Origin: an uncultured Bacteroidota bacterium
GTDB lineage: Bacteria; Bacteroidota; Bacteroidia; Bacteroidales; P3
DNA length: 49,250 nucleotides
Reading direction: 5' to 3'
NCBI GenBank assembly: GCA_902762805.1
Contig: CACWPQ010000027.1
Location: forward strand, 1 to 49,250
Below are positions 16,512 through 25,401 of the stretch, piece after piece (position 1 is the stretch's first letter; the number at the start of each line of letters is the position of its first letter). The notes beneath the pieces are model-generated. The model ran no database searches and was not told the DNA's origin. It was given only the letters and a program-made list of their open reading frames with translations. A program made the position numbers and the translations under genes.

Positions 16512-18065
16512 TTATCCGTTGTCATAATCCAGAATGCCCTGGTCGATGAGCTTAGTCTCGCGGTGGAAGAACGCTGTGGTCTTCAGCTTGAAACACTGCG
16601 GCGTGTGGTCGCCGGCAATGCGGATGCAGATGCCCTCGCGCGGCACCGCGTTCCGGCACAGCGGCTCCTCCTGCTCCATGCCGAAGTGCTCCGTGTCGGT
16701 CTTCAGCGCCGCCAGCACGCTCTCATGCCAGAAGCGCTTGCGGTCCAGGGTGGGGTAGAGGTCGCCCAGCGTGCCGTGGTAGAGCACCTCGATGGGACGC
16801 AGACGGCCTTGCAAATCAGGGTGTTGGCGCAGCAGGTTCTCCGTCCACTCCTTCACCTGCATCACGCTCCATTCTGTCTTCTGCCCCGTGGGCGAAGTGT
16901 GCGTGATGCGGTAGGGCATCAGGAAATTCTCCCCGCGGCGGCAGCCGTAGTCGTAGTTTTTCATCACCATGCGGTCCAGCCCCGTCAGGTAGCCGCAAAT
17001 CTCGCCATACACCGTAAGCCCCTCGCTGATATAGGGTTGCATCATCTCGCCATACTGGCTCCAGATGTCCACCTCGTAGAAGCCCTCCGTCACCCCCGGG
17101 TTGATGTAGCGGTTCTTGATCACCCCGCGGCTGCTCCACACCGGCCCGTAGTCCGTCCTATAGGCGCGGACCACCTGGCGCTGAATGCGTTCCAGCTCGC
17201 GCTCCTGCTCCTTCCGCTGCCACGGGAAGCGCACTGCCTGCTTGCCGATGGCGGCCTGGCGGCGCATCAAGCGACGGTTGATTTTCTGACCCGCAACGCT
17301 CACTCTCACAGGTACTTTGGTCAGCACATTGGCCAGGCACACCGACGTGCCGTGCATCTTCAGGCTGATGGTGACCACCGTCTCGGGACGGAAGCGCCAC
17401 ATGTTGCCGTTCAGCGTGTCGGTCTCGTAGTGGTAGACGAACTGGCCGGGGATGAGGCGGTCGAAACGCAACAACCTGCGGTTGAACTTGTTGCTGATGC
17501 CCTTCCGCTTGCGCTGCCCCGTGCGGGGGATGTAGGCCTGGACAAACAGGCGCCCGTCCACCGTGTCGAAGCGGTAGTGGTGCTCGATGCCGTTCTCGTC
17601 CGTCGTCAGGTATTCTTCCAAGTTGATATTCCGCAGGTTAGGATTCCAGTTGGCCAGCAGTTCCTTCTTGAAAATGCAGCCGTAGCTGGGGCACCCGCGC
17701 AGGCGTATGAGCTTCACGCGCCCCTGCTTGTTGAAAAAAACCACCCGGCTCCTCGCCTCCTCCTCCCGCCCCTCGTTCAGCAGGGCCTCCACCTCCGCGT
17801 GGTTGCCGTTCAGGCGGCGGTCCGTAAATCCAAACAGATTGTTGGCCGACAGGAAGTTGCGGTTGATCTGGCACTCGTTGGCACAGTACACCACAGCCTC
17901 CCCCTGCTCATACATCCCCTTCGGCACCACAATACTGTTGCCGTCCACAAAGGTCTGCACCAACCGGTCCGCACCCTCAATCGGGTGCATCGCGCCGATG
18001 CGCACAATCTTGGCGCAGTATTCCTTCTTCATGTCGGCGCTGGCGGTGAGCAGTGTGTTGTCCAT
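16512..18065 (-). CDS. RNA ligase, DRB0094/Rnl5-like with C-terminal extension
   Basis: A 517-residue nucleotidyltransferase-superfamily ligase. The N-terminal region (KIVRIGAMHPIEGADRL, then VVPKGMYEQGEAVVYC, then KLIRLRG) resembles the OB-like domain of the Deinococcus DRB0094 (Rnl5) family. Motif I is KMHGTS with the adenylated Lys at 236; motif III is YGEICG; motif IV is EGICIRI; motif V is FKLKT. It should join RNA ends through an AMP intermediate, as in RNA repair. It is longer than Rnl5 (about 340 residues), with an Arg/Gln-rich insert near residues 255-310. The start at 18065 is set by a -7 box immediately upstream; the transcript would be nearly leaderless. Its biological substrate is unknown. 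Confidence 0.87.
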   Translation of the reverse strand: MDNTLLTASADMKKEYCAKIVRIGAMHPIEGADRLVQTFVDGNSIVVPKGMYEQGEAVVYCANECQINRNFLSANNLFGFTDRRLNGNHAEVEALLNEGREEEARSRVVFFNKQGRVKLIRLRGCPSYGCIFKKELLANWNPNLRNINLEEYLTTDENGIEHHYRFDTVDGRLFVQAYIPRTGQRKRKGISNKFNRRLLRFDRLIPGQFVYHYETDTLNGNMWRFRPETVVTISLKMHGTSVCLANVLTKVPVRVSVAGQKINRRLMRRQAAIGKQAVRFPWQRKEQERELERIQRQVVRAYRTDYGPVWSSRGVIKNRYINPGVTEGFYEVDIWSQYGEMMQPYISEGLTVYGEICGYLTGLDRMVMKNYDYGCRRGENFLMPYRITHTSPTGQKTEWSVMQVKEWTENLLRQHPDLQGRLRPIEVLYHGTLGDLYPTLDRKRFWHESVLAALKTDTEHFGMEQEEPLCRNAVPREGICIRIAGDHTPQCFKLKTTAFFHRETKLIDQGILDYDNG

Positions 18066-18074
18066 TTTCGATTG

Positions 18075-18082
18075 CAAAAATA
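18075..18082 (-). promoter_or_regulatory. Bacteroidota -7 box for the RNA ligase gene
   Basis: On the minus strand TATTTTTG followed by C ends 9 nt before the ATG at 18065. A start site 5-7 nt further on would leave only about 3-5 nt of leader. Confidence 0.65.
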
Positions 18083-18232
18083 CAACATTTTTCTGACATG
18101 CACACAGTTTCTGCACAAAAAAAAGTTTTCCACACCAAGTGCGGAAAATTATGCCGTGAAAAGTTCTGTTAATAGATGTTAAACACACCCATCCTTTAAC
18201 ATGTATTAACACAAATGTTAAATTCCCCTCTC

Positions 18233-18274
18233 ATGGCCGAACTATTACCCTACCATTCCCCTAGAAAACCCCTC
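18233..18274 (+). repeat. 3'-end element, partial copy C
   Basis: Only the GGCCGAACTATTACCC half and two to three 11-bp units are present; the 5' stem arm is missing. Unlike the other copies it does not follow a gene end in its own orientation. The rest of the gap (18066-18456) is AT-rich, apart from the RNA ligase promoter, with nothing recognised. Confidence 0.75.
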
Positions 18275-18456
18275 TGGAGCCAGGCAGGAGGCCGGTTTCA
18301 AGAAATTGCGTTTGTAATTGATTGAGTGCCAGTGGTATTACATGGGCACTGTTTTCCACTTTTTGCTGTTTTAAGGAAAATTAACAATTTGTTGCGCTGC
18401 TGATGAAATTTCATAACAAAAGTTAATTTAACCATAATTATGATTTCGGCAGGCCT

Positions 18457-20489
18457 CTAGTCGAAGAACCTCCATGTCAACCCCCAATACAGGCCGAAGG
18501 CCTGTCCGGGGTAGTGCGGCAGCAGCAGGTAGCTCGGCTGGCGCTCCCACAGGGCGTTCAGGTGACCCGCTTTGACGCTGATGGTGGCGCGCTTCACCTG
18601 CAGGTTCAAGAACACATCGCCCCACAGATATCCGCCCACCTCCTGCTCGTCTTGCTCCATGAAGAGGCCGCTCCCCACATCGTATATGCTGGCATAGAAG
18701 CGTGTGTGGAAGCGCACATCGACGCCGAATTGCATGCGCAACGCTCTGTTGAACAGGTGCATGTCCACGTAGAGCGAGTTCTTTGTCGCCCACAATGGCA
18801 CCGCCAGCTGCTCTTCGTCGCCGCTGTATTGCAGCAGATGCTGCATGTCGAGGTGCATCACTCCCGCCTGCATCCGCGTCATTAGCGAGGCCTGCAGCAG
18901 CCAGAAGGGGTCGCTGCCCTCGTGCACCGTCAGCGCCGTGTCGTACCAGTAGTGGTGGCTCAGGTGCGTGGCCCGCAGCGTAAGGTCTGCATGCGGCAGC
19001 CAGCCGCCCTCGCTTTGGCGCAGGTATTGCACTTCGTATCGCTGCGCATCCTGCGGGGTCAGCGGTGCAGCGGCGCGGTGCAGCATCATCAATTCGGGTG
19101 CGCTGTGCTGCACACATGCACTGATATTCAGTGTATTTATACCATTGCTGTCAAGTTTCGCTTTAAGCATGGCTGCCGCATGCCAGTCGCTTTCGTCCAC
19201 AGTGTTGTGCAGGGTGCGGATGGTGTTGTCCAGCTCGGCCTCGGCTGCCAGTTCCATGCGTCCCAGACTGACCTCCGCCTTCACAAAGGGGTTCAGCAGC
19301 GACAGGGCGCTGAGGGTGTCGCCCAGCAGGTGGCTGCGCAGATGTCGTGGGGTGATTCCGACAGTGATTTTCAGTGGATTGCGCCAGCGGTAGTCGGGAT
19401 AGGCATCGTTGGTCCAAAAGATTGTCGCCTCCGTCAGGCTCCATAGGGTGGAGTCGCTCATCGAGGGCAGGTATGCGGCGCGCTTGCGGCGGCCGTAGTT
19501 GACCTCCAATCCCACCACACCCGGGTTGAAAGTCCTTATGGACGAGGGCATTAGTGTGTCGGTCAGCACGATGGTGTCCAGCCTCATGCGCAGCGAGTCG
19601 GGCGCCACCGTGTCGTAGCGCACCGCCAGCGAGTCTCGCGTGCGATAGCCCTCCACCTGGCGCACCAGGTTGTAGCTAACCTTGGCGAAGGCATTGTGCC
19701 TGAGGTGCGTAGAGCCAGCGTTGCTGTAGAGCATCGGCAGTCCCCCTTGGTTCGACTGCTGTCCCGAGGTGAAGTAGCTGTCGTCTCTCAATCCGCCGTT
19801 CTCGTCCAACGTGTAGCGTTGGAAGATGAAGCCCCCTGTGGCCTGAAGTCTTGAGTCGGCCGAAAAGTAGTTTGTCGTGGGGGCAGTATGTTCTGCGTAT
19901 GCGTCAGGCGCAGGCGGTAGTCCTTGTTGAGCGAGCTGTGGTAGGAGAGTAGTGAGTAAGGGGTAAGTGTCTGATACAGACGGATGTTGTCCGGCGTTTT
20001 GGCGTAGCCCTCGTGCTTGTCGGCCTGCAGGGTGGGGGCGAGGCCGGTGGCGAAGCGGGGAAATAGGCTGATGTGGGGGTGGCCGATGACGCCGGTGGAG
20101 AGTCGGTAGTCGCCGTCCATAGCGTCGATAGGGTCATGGTACTGCGCGCCTGTAGGATCCAGCGTGGGGTTGAACACCTCGCTAATCTTCACGCTTTTAG
20201 GCTCGTACCAGAAGGAAAACACTTTCTTCCGCAGCACCGAGTCGGGCTCTTCCTTGACAAAAACCAGTCCCTTGGTGGCCGAGGTGTCCACATTGGACAT
20301 GGTGCTGTCGGTGGTTGTGCCGATATTGCCCCCTATCTGTCCACTGTTGACCCGGTTGCGTATCGGCATGCCTCGTGAGGGCAGCGAAGGTATATACTCC
20401 TGGGCATGTAGCAGCACCGGAAACAGCATCAATGCCGCCACCCAAAGAAGGCGGCGGCCATTGCTTCTGTTCTGTGCTGCAAGGGTCAT
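18457..20489 (-). pseudogene. Porin_10-type outer-membrane porin, interrupted by one frameshift
   Basis: Two overlapping frames together make one putative porin of about 677 residues. The first part (20489 to about 19880) has a signal peptide (LLWVAALMLFPVLLHAQ), then a KKVFSFWYEPK region and DYRLRLTHTQNILP. The second, in another frame, carries on as TNYFSADSRLQATGGFIFQRYTLDENGG and runs to WGLTWRFFD, ending in an aromatic residue next to the terminus as outer-membrane barrels do. One extra base in the G tract at 19879-19883 would join them (LP-P-TTNYFSAD). The break may be a sequencing error, a phase-variable tract or a real mutation. It follows trxB by 3 nt and ends a long operon. Confidence 0.8.
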
Positions 20490-20492
20490 GCT

Positions 20493-21422
20493 TTAGTGGT
20501 TCTGCAGGAAGCGTTCCACATCCATGGCAGCCACGCAGCCCTTGCCGGCGGCCACGATGGCCTGGCGGTAGTTGGGGTCGCATACGTCGCCGGCGGCGAA
20601 GACACCCTCCACGCTCGTGGCGCTACTGGGGTTCTGCACCTTGATGTAGCCCTGCTCATCGAGCTCCACTTGGCCTCCGAGGAAGGCGGTGTTGGGTTGG
20701 TGTCCGATGGCAACGAAGACCCCCATCAGCTCCAGCTCGCGCTTGGCACCGGTCTTGGTGTCCTCCAGTTCGATGCCGGTCACGCCGTCCATCTCGGTGC
20801 CTAGGATTTGGCTGATGCGGCTGTTCCAGCACATTTCGATCTTGGGGTTCTCCAGTACGCGACGCTGCATGGCCTTGGAGGCGCGCAACTCGTCGCGGCG
20901 ATGCACGAGATACACTTTCGAGCAGAGGGTGGAGAGGTAGTTGGCCTCTTCACAGGCGGTGTCGCCTCCGCCCACCACAGCTACCACACGGTTGCGGTAG
21001 AAGTAGCCGTCGCAGGTGGCACAGGCCGACACGCCGGCACCATAGTACTGCTTCTCGCTGTCGAGCCCCATCCACTTGGCGCTGGCACCGGTGGCGATAA
21101 TGACGGTATCGGCTTCGATTTTCACACCGTGGTCGTCCACTGCGTGGAAGGGGCGGTTGCTGAGGTCAATCTCTTTGATATAGCCAGTGCGTACGGTGCA
21201 GCCGAAACGCCGGGCCTGCTTCTTGAGGTCTTCCATCATTTCGGTGCCGCCGATGCCCTCGGGATAGCCGGGGAAGTTCTCGATTTCGGTGGTGATGGTA
21301 AGCTGTCCGCCAGGCTGTTCGCCCTCATAGAGGAGGGGTTTGAGGTCGGCGCGGCCGGTGTAGATACCCGCAGTGTAGCCCGCAGGGCCTGAGCCTATGA
21401 TGAGGCAACGTGTCTTATCCAT
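20493..21422 (-). CDS. trxB: Thioredoxin reductase
   Basis: A 309-residue FAD/NADPH enzyme that reduces thioredoxin. The FAD site GSGPAG is at residues 10-15, the redox-active CATC at 134-137 (SACATCDGY), and the NADPH site GGGDTACEEA follows. The C-terminal FAD block is FAAGDVCD. Length and order match low-molecular-weight bacterial TrxB. It lies in the minus-strand run from DUF3127 to the porin, 12 nt after the flippase-like gene. It would supply reducing power for cytoplasmic thiols. Confidence 0.96.
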   Translation of the reverse strand: MDKTRCLIIGSGPAGYTAGIYTGRADLKPLLYEGEQPGGQLTITTEIENFPGYPEGIGGTEMMEDLKKQARRFGCTVRTGYIKEIDLSNRPFHAVDDHGVKIEADTVIIATGASAKWMGLDSEKQYYGAGVSACATCDGYFYRNRVVAVVGGGDTACEEANYLSTLCSKVYLVHRRDELRASKAMQRRVLENPKIEMCWNSRISQILGTEMDGVTGIELEDTKTGAKRELELMGVFVAIGHQPNTAFLGGQVELDEQGYIKVQNPSSATSVEGVFAAGDVCDPNYRQAIVAAGKGCVAAMDVERFLQNH

Positions 21423-21434
21423 AATATATAATGT

Positions 21435-22457
21435 TTAATGTTGTTTGCGTTTTTTAAGGCTGAAATAGATGAGATATAGGGCGCCGACGGCGATGACGAC
21501 CACTTGCTGCGAGCCCCAGAGGAGCCATCCGCAGGCGGTGCCGACCTCGTAGCTTATGCCATAGATGTTGAGCGCCATCTGCACCAGCACGGGGTAGACG
21601 CCGATGCCGCCTTGGGAGAAGGTCATGCCGACCGATCCGAAGAGGTAGACGACAAAGGCTGCGCGGAGGGCCAGCCACGAAGTCTCGGCGAAGGCGTGGA
21701 AGATGATGAGGCCGCCGAGGATGTAGAGCAGGTAGATGGCGGCGCTGTAGAGGAGGAAGAGGGCGGTGTTGCGGCGGCCCATGTGGAGCACGCTCTTCAC
21801 ACCGTCGACCATACCGCTTACCATATCGTCCACTTTTTTTACTATGCCGATATGCAACAGGCGCTTCCACAGAAACTTATACAATACAAATGCTATCAGC
21901 AACAGCGCGACAAACACCCCTGCGATGAGCGGCATGCTGGGCAGGGAGTCGAACTTTTGGGAGAGGGTGTCGTAGAGCCAGTCTTTGGCTTTGCCGAACA
22001 TGGCCACCATGCCGAAGAGGACGATGAGGCCGAAGGCGAGGGTGTCGATAAGGCGTTCGGTGACGACGGTGCCGAGGGATTTCTCCATGGGGATGCGTTC
22101 GCTGGTGCGGAGGGTGGCGCAGCGCATGACTTCGCCGGCGCGGGGGAAGGCGAGGTTGCCGAGGTAGGCTACGATGACGGAGCCGAAGGTGTGGTTGAGC
22201 GAGGGGTTGAGTCCCAGGGGGTGGAAGAGGAGTCGCCAGCGGAGGGCGCGGACGAAGTGGCTGAGCAGGCAGCAGAGCATGGCGAGGGCTACCCATAGGT
22301 AGTCGGCTGTGCGGAAGGCCTGCCAGATGGCGACCTTCTGGCTGGCGTCGAGTTTGAGCACGAACCAGTAGATGAAGAAGCCGCCAATGCCGAGGAAGAC
22401 GACCATTTTGAGGACGTCTTTCCAGGAGAAACGGCTGGATGTTTGGGGTTGGTTCAC
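21435..22457 (-). CDS. Flippase-like / LPG-synthase transmembrane family protein
   Basis: About 340 residues with around eight hydrophobic segments, of the YbhN/lysylphosphatidylglycerol-synthase TM family (PF03706 type). Family blocks include [52 protein letters not shown] and [14 protein letters not shown]. Members without the synthase domain are thought to move lipids or act in envelope assembly. The proposed start is a GTG at 22457 that overlaps the panD stop (GTGA), as with other coupled genes here. An ATG at 22496 would overlap panD by 43 nt. The substrate is unknown. Confidence 0.82.
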   Translation of the reverse strand: MNQPQTSSRFSWKDVLKMVVFLGIGGFFIYWFVLKLDASQKVAIWQAFRTADYLWVALAMLCCLLSHFVRALRWRLLFHPLGLNPSLNHTFGSVIVAYLGNLAFPRAGEVMRCATLRTSERIPMEKSLGTVVTERLIDTLAFGLIVLFGMVAMFGKAKDWLYDTLSQKFDSLPSMPLIAGVFVALLLIAFVLYKFLWKRLLHIGIVKKVDDMVSGMVDGVKSVLHMGRRNTALFLLYSAAIYLLYILGGLIIFHAFAETSWLALRAAFVVYLFGSVGMTFSQGGIGVYPVLVQMALNIYGISYEVGTACGWLLWGSQQVVVIAVGALYLIYFSLKKRKQH

Positions 22458-22795
22458 AGGCGGTTGTTCTGGGGGAAGATGACGGTGGGGTGCCACTGGC
22501 GGGCTTCGTCGGGCGTCATGTGTGCGTAGGCGGCGATGATGACGAGGCTGCCTGTGGGGGCTTTGTGGGCGGCGGCGCCGTTGAGGCAGATGACGCCCGA
22601 GCCGCGCTCGCCGGGGATGGCGTAGGTGGCGAAGCGCTCGCCGTTGGAGATATTGTAGATTTCCACCTTTTCGTTTTCGATGATGCCTGCGGCGTCGAGG
22701 AGGTCTTCGTCGATGGTGATGGAGCCGATGTAGTGGAGGTTGGACTCGGTGACGGTGACGCGGTGGATTTTGGATTTGAGTACTTCGATGAGCAT
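22454..22795 (-). CDS. panD: Aspartate 1-decarboxylase
   Basis: A 113-residue pyruvoyl enzyme that makes beta-alanine from aspartate for pantothenate and CoA. The self-cleavage site is G24-S25 in YIGSITID; Ser25 becomes the pyruvoyl group. Conserved [25 protein letters not shown] start, [10 protein letters not shown] and [11 protein letters not shown] blocks are present. The gene is full length. panC, its usual neighbour, is not in the window. The next gene probably starts at a GTG overlapping its stop. Confidence 0.95.
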   Translation of the reverse strand: MLIEVLKSKIHRVTVTESNLHYIGSITIDEDLLDAAGIIENEKVEIYNISNGERFATYAIPGERGSGVICLNGAAAHKAPTGSLVIIAAYAHMTPDEARQWHPTVIFPQNNRL

Positions 22796-22807
22796 GGGGG
22801 GTGATGA

Positions 22808-23266
22808 TTAAAAGAGTATCCAGTAAAGCAGTGCGCAGACCAGCAGTGCGTAGAGCATGATGCGGCCGGCGGGCATGGGTTTGAGGTAGTCTTTGTCGGC
22901 GATGTCGAAGCGGCGCTTGATGCTTTTGGAGCGTTGCTTGAATTGCTGTATGTGCTCGCCGGTGCCTTCGCTCGGTGTGGTGGCGAAGCGTGGCTGGTAG
23001 TTGAATTGGGGCATTTCGCGTTTGCGGAACATGTCTTTCCAGGTGAGGCCGCCCTGGCTGTGGCGCTCGCGGCGGTCGATTTCGCGCAGGCGGCGCTGGA
23101 AGTATTCGAGGTCGGGGGCCGGTTCGCCGGTGTTTTCTGCGGCTTCTTCGGCGGCGCGCTCGTCGGCATATTTCTGTTTGAGGGCTTCCCAGCGTTCTTT
23201 TTCGGGGTCGTAGAAGCGGGGTTGGTAGCGGAACTGGCGCGGCTTGGGGGTGTGGAACATTGGCAT
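22808..23266 (-). CDS. Conserved hypothetical protein with C-terminal membrane anchor
   Basis: A 152-residue protein with no recognised domain. Two near-identical aromatic blocks, FRYQPRFYDP near residue 12 and FNYQPRFATT near residue 88, lie in a charged, Arg/Glu-rich chain. A single hydrophobic helix at the C-terminus (IMLYALLVCALLYWILF) makes it a likely tail-anchored inner-membrane protein. It sits between MTHFS and panD in the same operon (2-nt and 12-nt gaps). The function is unknown. Confidence 0.75.
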   Translation of the reverse strand: MPMFHTPKPRQFRYQPRFYDPEKERWEALKQKYADERAAEEAAENTGEPAPDLEYFQRRLREIDRRERHSQGGLTWKDMFRKREMPQFNYQPRFATTPSEGTGEHIQQFKQRSKSIKRRFDIADKDYLKPMPAGRIMLYALLVCALLYWILF

Positions 23267-23268
23267 GG

Positions 23269-23802
23269 CTAGTCGCTGATTACGCGGTTTATACGTATGT
23301 CGTGCGGTTCCACGGGTATTTGGTCCATGAGTTGGAAGCCGAAGGCCAGGCCGATTTTGAGTGCGCTGGGTGTGGAGCGGAGGAGGCGGTCGTAGAATCC
23401 GCGGCCGCGGCCCATGCGGTTGCCCTGTCGGTCGAAGGCGACGCCGGGGACGATGATGAGGTCGATGGTGTCGAGGGCTGTGAATTCGGGCCCGGTGGGT
23501 TCGCCGATGCCGAACTGCTGGCCGGGGACGAGGCAGTCGGGGCCTGTGTATTGGCGCAGGCGCAGGTTGTCGCCGTCGACGCAGGGGAGGAGGAGTGTTT
23601 TGTGTTTGTGCCAGCGTTCGACGAAGGCGTGGGTCTGCACTTCATCGGCCATGGACCAGTAGAGGAGGACGACCCGAGCCTGGCGGAACTCGGGTCGTTG
23701 TTCCACTTGTTGCATGATGAGGTCGCTCCGGCGGAGTTTTTCGTCGGGGCTGACGGCGGCTTTGAGGGCGCGCATGTGTTTTCTGACCTCGGATTTGTCC
23801 AT
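23269..23802 (-). CDS. 5-formyltetrahydrofolate cyclo-ligase
   Basis: A 177-residue MTHFS enzyme that converts 5-formyl-THF to 5,10-methenyl-THF with ATP. The basic N-terminus (MDKSEVRKHMRAL) and the C-terminal signature VPGVAFDRQGNRMGRGRGFYDR identify the family. Length is typical. It follows the DUF3127 gene by 5 nt and precedes a hypothetical gene by 2 nt, so it belongs to the run that starts at the promoter at 24317-24347. Confidence 0.93.
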   Translation of the reverse strand: MDKSEVRKHMRALKAAVSPDEKLRRSDLIMQQVEQRPEFRQARVVLLYWSMADEVQTHAFVERWHKHKTLLLPCVDGDNLRLRQYTGPDCLVPGQQFGIGEPTGPEFTALDTIDLIIVPGVAFDRQGNRMGRGRGFYDRLLRSTPSALKIGLAFGFQLMDQIPVEPHDIRINRVISD

Positions 23803-23807
23803 GGTTG

Positions 23808-24251
23808 TCAGAAGGGTAGGTCGCCGTCGGGGTCGGACTGCATGGTGGGGGGGGCGGCGAACTGTGGGGCCGGGGCTTGGGGCTGAGCGGGTGCGGCGGC
23901 TGGTGCGGGGTTGGCAGCGGCGGCGGGAGCGGGTGCGCCGGCCCAGGCGTAGCCGGTGGCGGCTGGGGGCATCTGGCCGGGGACGAAGGGCTGGATGCGT
24001 GAGGCGCGGAGGTCGGTGTACCAGCGTTCCTGGAATTCGCGGCTTTCGGGGTTGAAGGTTACCTGCACGGGGGTGCCCATGGGGATGTTTTTGGCCATGG
24101 CGACGCGCTCTTCGCCGAAGGCGGTGAAGGCTACTTTGCGGGGGTATTCGCCGTCGGTTTCGATGACGAAGCCGCCGCGGATCCAGTGGCCGCGCTGCGA
24201 TTCGCCCTCGACGTCGGGCAAAATCTGAATTAGTCGTCCTGTGATTTCCAT
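23808..24251 (-). CDS. DUF3127 protein with an SSB-like acidic tail
   Basis: A 147-residue protein. Residues 1-90 match the DUF3127 family (MEITGRLIQILP, EYPRKVAFTAFGEER, ESREFQERWYTDLRA), an OB-fold-like domain common in Bacteroidota. An Ala/Pro-rich linker follows, and the chain ends in SDPDGDLPF. That tail resembles the acidic, hydrophobic-ended tip of SSB (DDDIPF), which recruits repair and replication partners. A single-strand DNA-binding role is therefore an inference. It is the first gene of a seven-gene minus-strand run, with a complete -33/-7 promoter upstream. Confidence 0.82.
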   Translation of the reverse strand: MEITGRLIQILPDVEGESQRGHWIRGGFVIETDGEYPRKVAFTAFGEERVAMAKNIPMGTPVQVTFNPESREFQERWYTDLRASRIQPFVPGQMPPAATGYAWAGAPAPAAAANPAPAAAPAQPQAPAPQFAAPPTMQSDPDGDLPF

Positions 24252-24316
24252 TGTTTCTATCTGTTTTTGTTAATAATCAAGTTTTTACATGCGCTCGCGC
24301 GCGGGCGTTAATTGTA

Positions 24317-24347
24317 CAAAGGTAGTAAAAATATCCGTGGTGGCAAA
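24317..24347 (-). promoter_or_regulatory. Complete Bacteroidota promoter for the DUF3127-to-porin operon
   Basis: On the minus strand a TTTG (-33) at 24347-24344 is followed after 19 bp by TACCTTTG (-7) at 24324-24317. The leader to the ATG at 24251 is about 60 nt and contains a GC-rich CGCG stretch at 24293-24305. Confidence 0.75.
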
Positions 24348-24370
24348 ATATTTTTTTCAACACCGGCGGG

Positions 24371-24455
24371 CGGGGTTCTCCAGGGGAATGGTAGGGGTTC
24401 TCTAGGGTAATAGTTCGGCCCTTACACATTATTACCCATCAATGGGAAAATAGGG
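24371..24455 (-). repeat. 3'-end stem-loop / 11-bp repeat element, copy D
   Basis: Minus-strand copy that starts directly at the stop codon of the 4TM gene and carries the same GGGTAATA/TATTACCC stem, the GGGCCGAAC loop and four 11-bp units. It also shares the CCCTATTTTCCC lead-in with copy A. Confidence 0.85.
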
Positions 24456-24842
24456 TTACTTTTGTTCGGGCAGCCGGTTTTGTTTCTCGCGGCGGATGTG
24501 GAGCACGAGGGCGGTGGTTTCGAAGAGGAGGTAGGCCGGGAAGGTGAAGGCGAAGGCGAGGGTGAACCGCTGTGCGTGTTCGGGGCAGGAGAGGAGGTAG
24601 ATGACGAGGAAGGCTGTGTGGAGGAAGAGGGAGGCGACGGTGATGGCGAGGAAGAGCTGGACGAAGCGTCGGGCGTCTTTCTGCATGCTGCGTGTGACGG
24701 CCCAGTGCTGGAGTGCGGTGACGAGGCAGAAGTAGCCAGCCAGCAGCAGCGTGGAGCCGAGGGGCAGTTGCGGCAGCAGCAGCAGGAATGCCACGACCAC
24801 AACTGCCGTCAGGGCGGCGAGGAGCAACAGGTAGCGGCGCAT
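24456..24842 (-). CDS. Hypothetical four-helix membrane protein
   Basis: A 128-residue protein with four hydrophobic segments (about 4-25, 31-50, 63-85 and 93-115) and a basic C-terminus (RREKQNRLPEQK). It is similar in layout to small AtpI-like or colicin-immunity-like proteins, but no family can be assigned from sequence reading. It starts 4 nt after pyrI and is probably the last gene of that run. Confidence 0.65.
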   Translation of the reverse strand: MRRYLLLLAALTAVVVVAFLLLLPQLPLGSTLLLAGYFCLVTALQHWAVTRSMQKDARRFVQLFLAITVASLFLHTAFLVIYLLSCPEHAQRFTLAFAFTFPAYLLFETTALVLHIRREKQNRLPEQK

Positions 24843-24846
24843 GGTT

Positions 24847-25308
24847 TTACTCGGCGAATTTCATCGTCTCTTTGGTGGTGAATTTTTCGCAGTAGTGGCA
24901 GCGGAGCTTGAGGTTCTCCTTGTCGACCACTTCGAATCGCGTGGGGACGACTTCGGCGTTGGTGATGCACTTGGGGTTGGCGCAGCGGACGATGTTCTCG
25001 ACATGGTCGGGGATTTCGGCGGTGAACTTGGAGGCCACTTTGTAGTTCTCGATGTCGATGATGGAGGCGAAGGGTGCGACGAGGGCTATCTTGCTAATTT
25101 CGTCCTTGGTGAAGTGTTTGTTTTTGATTTTGACGATGCCTTTGCGGCCGAGTTTGCCGCTCTGGAGGTGGTTGCCGATGAGGACTTCGTCTTCGTATTG
25201 TTCGAGGCCGAGGATGCGGATGACCTGGTAGACGCTTCCGGTGGGGATGTGGTCGATGACGGTGCCGTTTTCGATGGCGGAGACGACCATTTCTTTCTTG
25301 GTTTCCAT
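24847..25308 (-). CDS. pyrI: Aspartate carbamoyltransferase regulatory subunit
   Basis: A 153-residue PyrI. The N-terminal nucleotide-binding part (VSAIENGTVIDHIP, YQVIRILGL) is followed by the zinc domain with four cysteines (CANPKC ... CHYC). It pairs with PyrB for allosteric control by CTP/ATP. The ATG at 25308 is chosen because the frame upstream of it (25 codons) is made of 8-bp repeat and unrelated to PyrI. pyrB lies 93 nt upstream across that repeat. Confidence 0.95.
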   Translation of the reverse strand: METKKEMVVSAIENGTVIDHIPTGSVYQVIRILGLEQYEDEVLIGNHLQSGKLGRKGIVKIKNKHFTKDEISKIALVAPFASIIDIENYKVASKFTAEIPDHVENIVRCANPKCITNAEVVPTRFEVVDKENLKLRCHYCEKFTTKETMKFAE

Positions 25309-25317
25309 ATTGTGATT

Positions 25318-25401
25318 GTTGATATGTTGATATGATGATAGGTTGATATGTTGAGGCGTTGATGGGTTGAACTGTTTTATCAACCTATCAACGTATCAAC
25401 G
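25318..25401. repeat. Octamer array (GTTGATAT type) with inverted arm between pyrB and pyrI
   Basis: Seven 8-bp GTTGATAT-like units (25318-25373) are followed by three inverted units (ATCAACCT, ATCAACGT twice) up to the pyrB stop. They can fold back on one another. The same octamer lies upstream of pyrB at 26329-26360. Confidence 0.88.

Noticed and set aside
18066..18212. 49-codon N-terminal extension of the RNA ligase
   Set aside because: It runs through the -7 box at 18075-18082 and has no similarity to ligases.
18326..18360. Possible terminator (AGTGCC...GGGCACT then T-rich)
   Set aside because: Weak stem, and no plus-strand gene lies upstream that would need it.
25309..25383. 25-codon N-terminal extension of pyrI
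   Set aside because: Made of octamer repeat; PyrI proteins start at the later ATG.
25318..25401. CRISPR array
   Set aside because: The 8-bp units are tandem without spacers, and no cas genes are present; the same holds for the heptamer and decamer arrays.
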